From Pyramidobacter piscolens W5455 (lineage in GTDB: Bacteria; Synergistota; Synergistia; Synergistales; Dethiosulfovibrionaceae), in NCBI RefSeq assembly GCF_000177335.1, contig NZ_ADFP01000064.1, forward strand, positions 1 to 44,589: 44,589 nucleotides of DNA, read 5' to 3'. Under the pieces are notes generated by a model, which did no database searches, was not told the origin of the DNA, and saw only the letters and a list, made by a program, of their open reading frames with translations. Below are positions 16,935 to 25,169 of this stretch, piece by piece. Position numbers and translations under genes: made by a program. How positions within the stretch are numbered: position 1 is the stretch's first letter; each line of letters begins with the position of its first letter.

Positions 16935-18122
16935 TCACATCAGAGAGGACAGGATGCTGGCCTTGGTGACGATGCCGAGCAAAACCCCCTCCTCGTCGAC
17001 AACGGCGATGGGGAACGGCGCTTCCGCCGCGAGGGAGATGGCGTCTGCGATCAGCGTATCGGGCGTCGCGGTCTGCACGTTCCGGCAGAGCGCCTGAGCG
17101 ATCGGCTGCCCCTGCCGGCGCGCCTCGATCGCCTCCCTGATCGAGAGGATCCCTGACAGGCGCAGATCATGGTCGATCACGAAAACGGAAGACAAACCGT
17201 TCATCCGCATCTCATGGATGGCGTAATCCACGCTGTTGTCCAGGCGGACGATGCTGGACGGCGTGATCATGATGTTGCGCACCGACACCACTTTCGTCTT
17301 GTCCGCGCTGTTGACGAAGTTCCGCACGTACTCGTCGGCAGGCTGCGTGCTCAGTTGTTCCGGCGTGCCGATCTGAACGACTTTCCCGTCCTTCATGATG
17401 CAGACCCTGTCCCCCATCTTGAAGGCTTCGTCGATGTCGTGCGTGATGAAGACGATCGTCTTTTTCAGTTTCCGCTGGATCTGCAGCAGTTCGAACTGCA
17501 TGTCCCGGCGCACCAGAGGATCCAGCGCGGAAAACGGCTCGTCCATCAGCAGCACTTCGGGATCGCTGACCAGCGCCCGGGCGATGCCGACCCGCTGGCG
17601 CATCCCGCCGGAGAGCCGCTCGCACGGCTGATGTTCCCAGCCGTCGAGTCCCACCATGGAAATGCTCGCTTTGGCGAGGCGTTCGCGGTCTTCGCGCCCG
17701 AGCCCTTTCACCTCCAGGCCGTAGGTGACGTTTCCCAGGACGTCTCTGTGGCTCATCAGCCCGAACGACTGAAAGACCATCGCTATCTTTTCGCGGCGCA
17801 GGTTCAGCAGCTCCCTGCGGCTCATCGACTGAATATCGCGCCCCTCGAAGAGGACCTTTCCGCTCGTCGGCGTCGTCAGTCTGTTGAAACAGCGTACCGC
17901 CGTCGATTTTCCCGATCCCGAAAGGCCGATGATCACGAAAATGCTCCCCTTGAAAACCTCCAGGCTGACATCCCACAAAGCGACGGTACACCCCGTTTTT
18001 TTGTAAACCGTATCCTTGTCGGCCCCCGCCGACATCATCTTGGATACTTCCGCGCAGTTCGGACCATAGAGCTTGGTCACGTGCTCCATCCTCAGGATCA
18101 CGTCATTTCGAAGGGCTGTCAT
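16935..18122 (-). CDS. proV: Glycine betaine/proline ABC transporter ATPase with CBS domains (OpuAA/ProV)
   Basis: This ATPase powers uptake of osmoprotectants such as glycine betaine. ATG 18122 is chosen because GGAGG lies 8 nt before it; in-frame starts at 18143 and 18158 lack this support. The 395-residue product has Walker A GLSGSGKST (66-74), the signature LSGGMRQRV, Walker B VLLMDEPFSALDP and a switch His in FITHD. Two CBS domains follow (about 275-395), which in OpuA transporters sense ionic strength or c-di-AMP. The insertion before Walker A (residues about 22-45) is typical of ProV/OpuAA. The start overlaps the end of the permease gene by 20 bp, indicating translational coupling. It is the last gene of the operon. 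Confidence 0.95.
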   Translation of the reverse strand: MTALRNDVILRMEHVTKLYGPNCAEVSKMMSAGADKDTVYKKTGCTVALWDVSLEVFKGSIFVIIGLSGSGKSTAVRCFNRLTTPTSGKVLFEGRDIQSMSRRELLNLRREKIAMVFQSFGLMSHRDVLGNVTYGLEVKGLGREDRERLAKASISMVGLDGWEHQPCERLSGGMRQRVGIARALVSDPEVLLMDEPFSALDPLVRRDMQFELLQIQRKLKKTIVFITHDIDEAFKMGDRVCIMKDGKVVQIGTPEQLSTQPADEYVRNFVNSADKTKVVSVRNIMITPSSIVRLDNSVDYAIHEMRMNGLSSVFVIDHDLRLSGILSIREAIEARRQGQPIAQALCRNVQTATPDTLIADAISLAAEAPFPIAVVDEEGVLLGIVTKASILSSLM

Positions 18123-19005
18123 GGGCCTGTCCTCCGTCTCCATTGGGACTGTCCGCACCTTTTCCGGAGCTCATCCCCTGCGTCACCCGATCGAGCACGA
18201 TCGCCAGGACGACGACGCAGCTTCCAGCCACGAGCCCGCGCCCGATCTCGATCCGGTTGACGGCATTCAAGACTTCCATGCCGAGCCCGCGCACGCCGAT
18301 CATCGAAGTCGTGACCACCATGGCCATGGCCATCATCAGAGTCTGGTTGACGCCCGCCATGATCGTCGGTTTGGCCTGGGGGATCTGCACCTTGAACAGC
18401 GTTTGCCACCGTGTGGAGCCGAAGGCCCTGGCGGCTTCCACCACCTCTTTGTCCACCTGGCGGATCCCCAGACTGGTGAGGCGGATGACCGGAACGACGG
18501 CGTAAATGACCGTGGCGATCACGCCCGAGGCGTTGCCCGTCCCGAACAACAGCAGCGCGGGGATCAGATAGACGAACACCGGCATCGTCTGCATGGTGTC
18601 CAAAACGGGGCGGAGCATTTTATTCGCCAGATCGGAACCGGAGATCAGGATCCCGATCGGAATGCCGATCACAAGGGCGATCATCACGCTGGCCAGCACG
18701 ACGGACAGCGTCACCAGCATCATCTGCCACAGTCCGGCGAAGCCGATGGCGGCGACCAGCGCGGCGTACAGGACGCCGCTGCGGAGACTCCGGCGGGCGC
18801 GCCAGACCAGGAGCGCGACCAGCAGCAGGAAGAGCGGCCACGGCACGTGCCTCAGGCACAGCAGGACAAGGCTCACGAAGCTGTTGAGCCCGCCTTTGAT
18901 CAGGTCAAGAAAGGTTTCGGCGTTCACGGCGAAAGAACGCACCGTCGTGTCGACCGCCGTCGTGTTCAGTTTGAAGAATTCCGGGAATGTGAACAGCCAA
19001 TCCAT
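18103..19005 (-). CDS. proW: Glycine betaine/proline ABC transporter permease (OpuAB/ProW)
   Basis: The 300-residue membrane protein has about seven hydrophobic segments. A long N-terminal stretch comes before the conserved core, as in ProW/OpuAB. The EAA-type cytoplasmic loop that docks the ATPase is visible as EAARAFGSTRWQTLFKVQIPQA near residue 190. An SD of AAAGGGGG precedes the ATG. The hydrophilic C-terminal tail (GKGADSPNGDGGQAHDSPSK) is unusual and spans the overlap with the ATPase gene, so part of it may simply encode that gene's SD. It forms the membrane channel with the binding protein encoded 36 nt upstream. Confidence 0.93.
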   Translation of the reverse strand: MDWLFTFPEFFKLNTTAVDTTVRSFAVNAETFLDLIKGGLNSFVSLVLLCLRHVPWPLFLLLVALLVWRARRSLRSGVLYAALVAAIGFAGLWQMMLVTLSVVLASVMIALVIGIPIGILISGSDLANKMLRPVLDTMQTMPVFVYLIPALLLFGTGNASGVIATVIYAVVPVIRLTSLGIRQVDKEVVEAARAFGSTRWQTLFKVQIPQAKPTIMAGVNQTLMMAMAMVVTTSMIGVRGLGMEVLNAVNRIEIGRGLVAGSCVVVLAIVLDRVTQGMSSGKGADSPNGDGGQAHDSPSK

Positions 19006-19041
19006 GATCTACCCCCTTTCGGAACGCACAAAGCGGCGCTG

Positions 19042-20019
19042 TCACAGAGCCGCCCTCACCTTTGCCGCCTGTTCGGGCGAGAGCCATCGATCCAGCAGTT
19101 CGGGATGCGACTTCGTCAACAGCCACTCCGCGGCCTCTTCGTAGCCGGCATTGGTGGTGTTCATATAGGCTAAAGCTTCGCTGATCATCGCGGAACTCAT
19201 CTCGAATTTGGCAAGAAACGCGCAGAATTCCGGATTCGACGCGGCAAAGTCATTGCTCACCGCCACCGTCACCGTGACCGAAGGGCAGGCGCCGTATCCC
19301 TCGTGATAGCGTTCGGCGTCGTACGGCTCGTCTTCGAGAAGGACGAAATCGTATTTTCCCAGCAGCCACGTGGGTTCCCAGTAATAGGCCACGATCGGCG
19401 CCTTCTTGTCCCAGGCGGAGACCATCGCCGCGATGAGCACAGCGTCGCTGCCGCTGGCGAAATAGTTGTAACTCTTGTCCAGCCCGTAGGCCGCTATTTT
19501 TTTGTTCATGATCTCCGTGATCTCCCAGCCAACGATACCGCCGTAAATGATGCCCTTCGAGGCATCCTCCGGGTCGGGGAACAGTTCGGCATAGCGGGCC
19601 AGATCTTTTACGCTCTTCAGATCGGGACAGCGGTCGGCCACGTACTTGGGAATGTAAAAGCCCTGGCGGTTATCGTCGAAGTTCACGCCCAGTTCGGTGA
19701 AACGGCCAGCCTGCAGGTCCGGAGCGTAAGACCGAATGTTGGTGGTCCATTCCTCCATGTGAATGTCGATTTCTCCCTTCAGCAGGGCCTCATGGGAGAT
19801 CGGCGTGGAACCCGGCGTTTCCTGCCACGTGTACCCGAAAACTTTTTCCGCGATCAATCCGGCCAACGCGTTGTTCAGTTTGATGGAATCCCAGCCCACG
19901 TCGGCGAATGTGAGAGCGGTTTTCTCTTTCCCCGTCGCAGTGCCGCCGGCGGCGCATCCCGCCGACACACACGGCAGGAGCATTGCCAAGAGCAGCAGCG
20001 ATCTTGTCGTCTTTTTCAT
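19042..20019 (-). CDS. proX: Glycine betaine-binding lipoprotein (OpuAC/ProX)
   Basis: The 325-residue substrate-binding protein has a signal sequence ending in the lipobox VSAGC, so the mature protein is lipid-anchored from Cys22. The family features of quaternary-amine binding proteins are present: the early VGWDS segment, the HMEEW motif, and aromatic residues such as in AYYWEPTWLLGKYD that can form the cation-binding cage. An AAAGGAGG SD lies 6 nt before the ATG. A 148-nt gap separates it from the regulator gene upstream; no clear terminator or promoter is seen there, so it is probably cotranscribed. It delivers betaine or a similar compatible solute to the permease and ATPase encoded downstream. 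Confidence 0.92.
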   Translation of the reverse strand: MKKTTRSLLLLAMLLPCVSAGCAAGGTATGKEKTALTFADVGWDSIKLNNALAGLIAEKVFGYTWQETPGSTPISHEALLKGEIDIHMEEWTTNIRSYAPDLQAGRFTELGVNFDDNRQGFYIPKYVADRCPDLKSVKDLARYAELFPDPEDASKGIIYGGIVGWEITEIMNKKIAAYGLDKSYNYFASGSDAVLIAAMVSAWDKKAPIVAYYWEPTWLLGKYDFVLLEDEPYDAERYHEGYGACPSVTVTVAVSNDFAASNPEFCAFLAKFEMSSAMISEALAYMNTTNAGYEEAAEWLLTKSHPELLDRWLSPEQAAKVRAAL

Positions 20020-20167
20020 GATGTCCTCCTTTTCATGGGTTTCGGATCCTCCGGAGCGCCGATGGCGACGGGAGACAGACCGCCCCGAAAGCGGCCCCTC
20101 CCCAGCGCCCAGGAGTTCGCGAAGAAGCGCGTCACTCTCCGAAAAAATGGCTTCGTCCCGTCGCCCT

Positions 20168-20815
20168 TCAACTTTTGCAGCGGGCCTTGGGAACGCCGTC
20201 CTCCATGAGTTCGCGGACTTTATCGATATGCTGCACCCCGCACGCGACGATCAGCACGTCGTTGACCTTGAATTCCGTCGACGGCTCCGGCGACAGTATG
20301 GTTTCATCGTCCCGCCTGATCGCCACGATCGTGGCGCCGGTTTTTTGCCGGAACTGAAAATCGCGGATGCTGACCCCCAGAGCGGGGAAAGTTCCGCCGA
20401 TCCTGAACGTGAACATGTGCAGCCGGTCGCTGTCCCGGAAACGCTGAGTCAGTTCAAGGATCTGCCCAAGCGTCGCGTCGATGTCTCGATTAAGCTCGTC
20501 CCGCGCCGCGATCATGGCGTCAAGCCGCGCTCTGAGAGCGAGCAGATCGTTGTCGAGCCGGCGATGCTCGACATATTCCACGGCATGGCTTCGGGACACG
20601 ACGGTCGAACCGACGTTGTCCTGCGTCGAAATGACCCCTACGTCGTTCAGATGCCAGAGCGCGCGCCGGATCGTCTCCGGAGACGCCTTGTACTGCGTCC
20701 CCATCAACGAGCGTCCGGTGATCTTCGTCCCTTCCCTGAGCTCGCCGCTGGCAATTTTGACGGCGAGATCAAAGGCGATTTTGGAATAAACGGGCTGCCC
20801 ATGCCCCTTCCTCAT
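20168..20815 (-). CDS. busR: BusR-like GntR/RCK_C regulator, putative c-di-AMP-responsive repressor
   Basis: The 215-residue protein has a GntR-type winged helix (about 8-75, with SPETIRRALWHLNDVGVIS), a long coiled-coil helix (about 85-125) and a C-terminal RCK_C/TrkA_C domain (about 133-205, with TGATIVAIRRDD and KVNDVLIVACG). This domain order is that of BusR, which in lactococci and streptococci represses the betaine transporter genes when c-di-AMP binds the RCK_C domain. Here it leads the betaine operon itself. ATG 20815 is chosen because GAGGGG precedes it; an upstream TTG at 20887 lies inside the likely promoter. c-di-AMP binding is inferred from the architecture, and key ligand residues were not checked against a structure. 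Confidence 0.85.
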   Translation of the reverse strand: MRKGHGQPVYSKIAFDLAVKIASGELREGTKITGRSLMGTQYKASPETIRRALWHLNDVGVISTQDNVGSTVVSRSHAVEYVEHRRLDNDLLALRARLDAMIAARDELNRDIDATLGQILELTQRFRDSDRLHMFTFRIGGTFPALGVSIRDFQFRQKTGATIVAIRRDDETILSPEPSTEFKVNDVLIVACGVQHIDKVRELMEDGVPKARCKS

Positions 20816-20890
20816 GGAAATCCCCTCTTCTGGTGGTTTTTGTACGGCAATATCCATTGCGGAAAAATTTTTCAGAGATCGTGACAACTC

Positions 20891-20920
20891 ATTTTAATTT
20901 ATAAGTTGGCAGAATGTCAA
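20891..20920 (-). promoter_or_regulatory. Promoter of the busR-betaine operon
   Basis: On the minus strand TTGACA (20920-20915) and TAAAAT (20896-20891) are 18 nt apart, the best sigma-70-like pair in this gap. The inverted repeat CAACT-N14-AGTTG (20885-20908) straddles the -10 region and would place a bound repressor over the polymerase site. The leader to the start codon is about 70 nt. Autoregulation by the BusR-like protein is inference. Confidence 0.7.
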
Positions 20921-20962
20921 ATTCCCTTGAAGAACGCGCCGTCCCTGGCTCTCGACGGCTTC

Positions 20963-20993
20963 ACCGTTTCATACTATTTCTTAATTAAAAAGC
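20963..20993 (+). repeat. Direct repeat, right copy, flanking the betaine operon
   Basis: This partner of 16865-16894 has the same orientation and runs from ACCGTTTCATACTATTTCTT to AAAAAGC. It lies 43 bp upstream of the -35 box of the busR promoter, outside the operon, with no similarity to the other copy beyond the repeat. The distance between copies is about 4.07 kb. Confidence 0.85.
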
Positions 20994-21005
20994 CGAACGC
21001 AAGGG

Positions 21006-21046
21006 CGCTGCGGGGGAGTCCTGTGCGACAGGACTCCCCCGCAGCG
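21006..21046. repeat. Perfect 19-bp inverted repeat without T-tract
   Basis: CGCTGCGGGGGAGTCCTGT (21006-21024) pairs perfectly with 21028-21046 around a 3-nt GCG loop. No T-run follows on either strand, so it is not a normal intrinsic terminator. It lies 13 bp from the right direct repeat. Confidence 0.9.
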
Positions 21047-21360
21047 TCCAGAAAACCATGTTACAAGAATTAGGATTAGCTCCGATCCGCGGAGACGGCC
21101 TTTAAAAACGGGAGATTGCTTTTCCGATTGACGATCGGTCATTGCCCGGCATGATTTCGAAGCGGACTCTTGACAAAGTTATTGAACAATCCATTGATTA
21201 GTTAAGACAAACAGATACATTCCCGTAAATATGGACGGCCGACGCCTCAGAAGCGGGAAAGAGTTCATCGAAGAAGCAGGTTCAAAGCGTCGGGAGTCTC
21301 CTTGAAAATATTCGCGCAATTTTGACTTCTTGTCTTTGACAAGTTAAAAATTATATCTTC

Positions 21361-21389
21361 TTGACGACGAGCCCCGAATAAGGCATAAT
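21361..21389 (+). promoter_or_regulatory. Promoter of the peptide-transport operon with long leader
   Basis: TTGACG (21361-21366) and CATAAT (21384-21389) are spaced 17 nt. They would start transcripts near 21396, leaving a leader of about 245 nt before the ATG at 21641. The leader contains a perfect 8-bp hairpin (21513-21520 with 21526-21533). No known riboswitch is recognised. The rest of the 20930-21640 gap shows no gene I can support. Confidence 0.55.
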
Positions 21390-21640
21390 TATTCACATGA
21401 AAATTTTCTGTCTTTCGCCGTGCTTTCCTAACAATAAATAACATTCGGAAGAGCACCGTCGGCGATCGTTTCTTTGGACACGAACAAGACGGAAAGCGGA
21501 TCGAGAAACAAAGCGGTCTGCGGGACAGACCGCGCGGCGGCGACGCGATGTCGCCATCCCGTCCCCGGCGGGCGCTGGCGGGAGACGGGACGGCAGTTTG
21601 GCTTTCAGTGCTCTTATCCTATCGAAGGAGATGGCATTAC

Positions 21641-23161
21641 ATGAAGAAAAGCACCATTCTGGCTCTCGCGGCCCTCGTTCTCGGCGTGGCGGCCAGCACC
21701 GCTTTCGCGGCCAAGGATCGTCTGATCGTCGCCGATCAGTACGACGCCACCACGATGGACCCTATCGGCCACAATGACGTTCCCAGCTCGCGCTGCTGCT
21801 TCGAGCTGTACGACACGCTGATTTTCAGAGACAGCGACGGCACACTGGTTCCCGGCCTTGCGGAGAGCTGGGAATTTCTCTCTCCCACCGAGTACAAGTT
21901 CAACCTGCGCAAGGGCGTCAAGTTCCACAACGGCGAGGAGCTGAAGGCCAGCGACGTGAGATATACGATCATGCGCGCGACCACCGACAAGGGCGCGAAG
22001 ATCAAAACCTATTCGCAGAATGTGGCCGACGTCAAAGTTCTCGACGACTATACCGTTGTCATCGTTCTGAAGAAGCCGGATTATTCTTTCTTCGGCTCTC
22101 TGACCCACAGCTGGGGCTCCATCATCAACGAAAAGGCGACTGAGGCCGCCGGCGACAGCTATGGCACCCCGGGATCCGCTCCCGTAGGGACGGGGCCTTT
22201 CAAGTTTGTCGAATGGCAGAAGAGCAATAAGTACGTTCTGGAGCGCTTCGACGATTTCTGGGGTAAGAAGCCTTCCTACAAGTATCTCGAAGTGCGCGCG
22301 ATCCCCGAGCCCACGAACCGCACGATCGAGCTTGAAACCAAGGGAATCGACATTGCCTATCCCATCATCGGCAACGACATCAACCGCATCCGCGACAACG
22401 ATCAGTTGACGCTCTACAAAGAGCCGCAGTCCTCGATCACATACCTTGGCTTTAACTGCACAAAGGCCCCCTTCAGCGACGTTCGCGTCCGCAAGGCCAT
22501 CAGAGCCGCCCTCGATACGACGCTGATCCACAAGGCCGTGTGGGAAAAACTGGCGAAGGTCGGTATGGTTCCCACCACGCTGGTCCCCATCGCCATCACT
22601 TATTCGATCGGCAACGAGGTGCCTGAGCACAAGCAGGATCTTGAGCTGGCCAAAAAGCTTCTGGCCGAAGCGGGATTCCCCAATGGCTTCAACTGCGAGA
22701 TTTGGACGAACGAGCGCAAGGAACGCATCGACATGGCGCAGATCATGCAGGCTCAGCTTGAAGAGGTCGGCATCAAGGCCGAGATCAAGGTTTTGGAGTG
22801 GGGCGCTTATCTGAACGGCCTGCAGGAAAAGAAGCACGACATGTTCGAACTGGGTTGGGTCTCTTCCGTGCCCGATCCCAACTTCGCCATCAGCGGTCTG
22901 CTGGAGACGAACGCCGGTTCCAACTACACCTTCAGTTCCGACCCCAAGCTTGACGAACTTCTCGCCAAAGGCCGCGAGACGCCCGACGGACCGGAGCGCG
23001 CCGAGGTTTACAAGCAGGCTCAGCTGGAGATCAACGATTATTGTCCGATGGTCTTCCTGCACAACGACGAGTCGGTTGCCGGTTCGCAGAAGAACGTCAA
23101 AGGTTTCAAGCCCGCCGGCAATGAAACTCATTCGTTCCGTGACGTGTATTTCGAGGACTAA
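21641..23161 (+). CDS. Peptide-binding protein of a Dpp/Opp-type ABC transporter
   Basis: The 506-residue family-5 solute-binding protein captures peptides outside the membrane for the permeases encoded downstream. AAGGAG precedes ATG 21641, which opens a classic signal peptide (residues 1-23, ASTAFAA); the longer frame from 21548 lacks one. Family landmarks are the start ATTMDPIGH, the PGLAESWEFLSPTEYKFNLRKGVKFHNGE segment (about 70-100) and GTGPFKFVEW near 190. No lipobox Cys is present at the cleavage site, so the protein is probably free in the periplasm rather than lipid-anchored. A strong terminator follows before the permease genes, which should make this component more abundant than the membrane parts. 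Confidence 0.93.
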   Translation: MKKSTILALAALVLGVAASTAFAAKDRLIVADQYDATTMDPIGHNDVPSSRCCFELYDTLIFRDSDGTLVPGLAESWEFLSPTEYKFNLRKGVKFHNGEELKASDVRYTIMRATTDKGAKIKTYSQNVADVKVLDDYTVVIVLKKPDYSFFGSLTHSWGSIINEKATEAAGDSYGTPGSAPVGTGPFKFVEWQKSNKYVLERFDDFWGKKPSYKYLEVRAIPEPTNRTIELETKGIDIAYPIIGNDINRIRDNDQLTLYKEPQSSITYLGFNCTKAPFSDVRVRKAIRAALDTTLIHKAVWEKLAKVGMVPTTLVPIAITYSIGNEVPEHKQDLELAKKLLAEAGFPNGFNCEIWTNERKERIDMAQIMQAQLEEVGIKAEIKVLEWGAYLNGLQEKKHDMFELGWVSSVPDPNFAISGLLETNAGSNYTFSSDPKLDELLAKGRETPDGPERAEVYKQAQLEINDYCPMVFLHNDESVAGSQKNVKGFKPAGNETHSFRDVYFED

Positions 23162-23209
23162 TATCGATATCAGAGATCACAGCCTTTGCTGTGGCGTCCT
23201 GTGAGAGTA

Positions 23210-23244
23210 AACAGGGGAAATTTCCCAATTTCCCCTGTTTTTTT
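23210..23244 (+). terminator. Intra-operon terminator after the peptide-binding protein
   Basis: A perfect 13-bp stem (23210-23222 with 23227-23239, loop TCCC) is followed by a run of seven T (23238-23244). It lies 48 nt past the binding-protein stop and 87 nt before dppB, so it should cut most transcripts and let some through. Confidence 0.9.
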
Positions 23245-23330
23245 GATTGTGAGTCACTTCCTCTGGAACAACGTTCCTCTGTGGGGTTCTTTTCGCCCCG
23301 ATCCTATTTTTACGAAAGGCAGGTCAGATT

Positions 23331-24260
23331 ATGTTACGCTACATCTTTCGCCGCGTGCTCTTTCTCATCCCAGTGCTTGTCGGCGTAGCTTTTTGCGTCT
23401 TTCTGTTGCTGTACCTGACCCCCGGCGATCCGGCCAAGATGGTGCTTGGCGACCTTGCAACGGAGCAGGCAATTCAGGAGTTCAGAGAAAAAGAAGGCCT
23501 GAACGACCCCTTCTGGATCCGTTTCGGCAAATACATCTACAAGGCTGTCGTTAAAGGCGACATCGGCCGCTCCTATTCCTCCAAGACCCCTGTCATGAAA
23601 GAGCTGATGGCCGCTTTTCCAGCGACGATCAAACTGTCCGGTTTTGCAATGATCATCGCCGTTATCATTGGCCTTCCGTGCGGAATTATATCCGCCATCA
23701 AGCAATACTCGGTGTTCGATACGATCACCATGATTTTTGCCATGATCGGTCTGTCGATGCCGGTATTCTGGCTGGGCTTGCTGCTGATCCTGCTGTTTTC
23801 CGTCAAGTTGCGCTGGCTTCCTTCGTCAGGCTTCGACACGTTCAAGGCAATGATCCTACCCTCGTTTGCGCTGTCGGCACAGGCTATCTCCATGGTGACG
23901 CGTATGACCCGCTCCTCGATGCTCGAGGTCATCCGCGCCGACTACATCCGCACGGTGCGCGCCAAGGGACAGACCGAACGCGTCGTCATCTGGGGCCACG
24001 CGCTGCATAACGCGCTGATCCCCGTCATGACGATTGTCGGCCTGCAGTTTGGGCATCTGCTCTCCGGCGCAATGCTGACCGAGTCGATCTTTGCCGTTCC
24101 CGGACTGGGACGTCTGATGGTCACATCGATTATGGCCCGCGATTATCCTATGGTTCAGGGCGCCGTGCTTTTCGTCGCAACAGCGTTCAGCATTGTCAAC
24201 CTGTTGGTTGACATTCTCTATGCCTATGTCGATCCGCGTATTAAGGCGCAATACAAATAG
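23331..24260 (+). CDS. dppB: Dipeptide/oligopeptide ABC transporter permease DppB
   Basis: The 309-residue membrane protein starts MLRYIFRRVLFLIPVLVGV, the usual N-terminus of the DppB/OppB family, followed by the LTPGDPA element of the first periplasmic loop. About six membrane helices are visible. The ATPase-docking loop reads IRADYIRTVRAKG (about residue 205). An AAAGGCAGG SD lies upstream. It forms the channel with DppC, encoded 14 nt downstream. The substrate is peptides, supported by the neighbouring binding protein and peptidase T, although nickel and oligopeptide relatives look similar. Confidence 0.93.
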   Translation: MLRYIFRRVLFLIPVLVGVAFCVFLLLYLTPGDPAKMVLGDLATEQAIQEFREKEGLNDPFWIRFGKYIYKAVVKGDIGRSYSSKTPVMKELMAAFPATIKLSGFAMIIAVIIGLPCGIISAIKQYSVFDTITMIFAMIGLSMPVFWLGLLLILLFSVKLRWLPSSGFDTFKAMILPSFALSAQAISMVTRMTRSSMLEVIRADYIRTVRAKGQTERVVIWGHALHNALIPVMTIVGLQFGHLLSGAMLTESIFAVPGLGRLMVTSIMARDYPMVQGAVLFVATAFSIVNLLVDILYAYVDPRIKAQYK

Positions 24261-24274
24261 AGGAGGCTCATACG

Positions 24275-25156
24275 ATGGCCGAATTGAACGTCACAGAGAC
24301 TCAAGTACGCAAACAGCGCGGCCCCTTCGCTGAAGTCATGCACCGCCTGAGCAAGAGTCCGTTGGCTATGTTTGGGCTGGGTTTTATCCTGCTTTTGGTG
24401 TTCTGCGCTGTCTTTGCCAATTGGCTGGCGCCTTATCCTTTTGCCAAACAGAATCTTCTCCATATGTTTGAATTGCCGTCCGCCCAATACTGGCTCGGCA
24501 CCGACGAGTTTGGGCGCGACATTCTCAGCCGCCTGATCTTCGGCGCGCGCGTGTCGCTGCAGGTCGGTTTCATCGCCGTCGGCATTTCGCTGGTCGTCGG
24601 CGGCCTGCTCGGCGCGTTCGCCGGCTTTTACGGCGGCACGCTCGACAACGTGATCATGCGCGTCATGGACGTGCTGCTGGCTATTCCTCAGACGCTACTG
24701 GCGATCGCCATCGCCGCAGCCCTTGGTCCTGGTCTGTATAACTTGATGATCGCCGTCGGCATTTCCGCCGTTCCCAACTACGCGCGCATCGTGCGCGGTT
24801 CGGTGCTCTCGATCCGCGGCATGGAGTACGTCGAAGCGGCCCGCGCCGTCGGCTCGTCCGATCTGCGCATCATCCTGCGCCACATCATTCCCAACAGCAT
24901 GGCCCCGATCATCGTCCAGTCCACGCTGGGCGTCGCCTCGGCGATCCTCAACGCGGCCGGGCTGTCGTTCATCGGGCTGGGCATCCAGCCGCCCAATCCC
25001 GAATGGGGCGCCATGCTCTCCGGCGGGCGTCAGTACATCCGCGACTTCCCGCATCTGACGCTCTATCCCGGCCTGGCCATCATGCTCACGATTCTGGCCC
25101 TGAACTTCCTCGGCGACGGTCTTCGCGACGCCCTGGATCCCAAGCTGAAGCGCTAA
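24275..25156 (+). CDS. dppC: Dipeptide/oligopeptide ABC transporter permease DppC
   Basis: The 293-residue permease partners DppB. It has a charged N-terminal tail, a first helix near residues 28-50, and the family motif HWLGTDxxGRD seen as YWLGTDEFGRDILSRLIFGAR (about 70-90). The EAA loop is VEAARAVGSSDLRIILRHIIPN (about 187-208). The C-terminus shows the usual GLSFIGLGIQPPNPEWGAML segment. GGAGG precedes the ATG. The gene sits between dppB and dppD with 14-nt and 13-nt gaps. Confidence 0.94.
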   Translation: MAELNVTETQVRKQRGPFAEVMHRLSKSPLAMFGLGFILLLVFCAVFANWLAPYPFAKQNLLHMFELPSAQYWLGTDEFGRDILSRLIFGARVSLQVGFIAVGISLVVGGLLGAFAGFYGGTLDNVIMRVMDVLLAIPQTLLAIAIAAALGPGLYNLMIAVGISAVPNYARIVRGSVLSIRGMEYVEAARAVGSSDLRIILRHIIPNSMAPIIVQSTLGVASAILNAAGLSFIGLGIQPPNPEWGAMLSGGRQYIRDFPHLTLYPGLAIMLTILALNFLGDGLRDALDPKLKR

Positions 25157-25169
25157 GGAGGAGCCGCTC

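Noticed and set aside
20816..20887. Upstream TTG start for the BusR-like regulator
   Set aside because: The extra residues show no conserved pattern and the TTG sits in the likely promoter; GAGGGG before ATG 20815 decides the start.
21006..21046. Calling the 19-bp hairpin an intrinsic terminator
   Set aside because: No T-run follows on either strand.
21265..21456. Minus-strand 63-codon frame in the peptide-operon leader
   Set aside because: No SD, no recognisable protein pattern, and it lies opposite the best plus-strand promoter.
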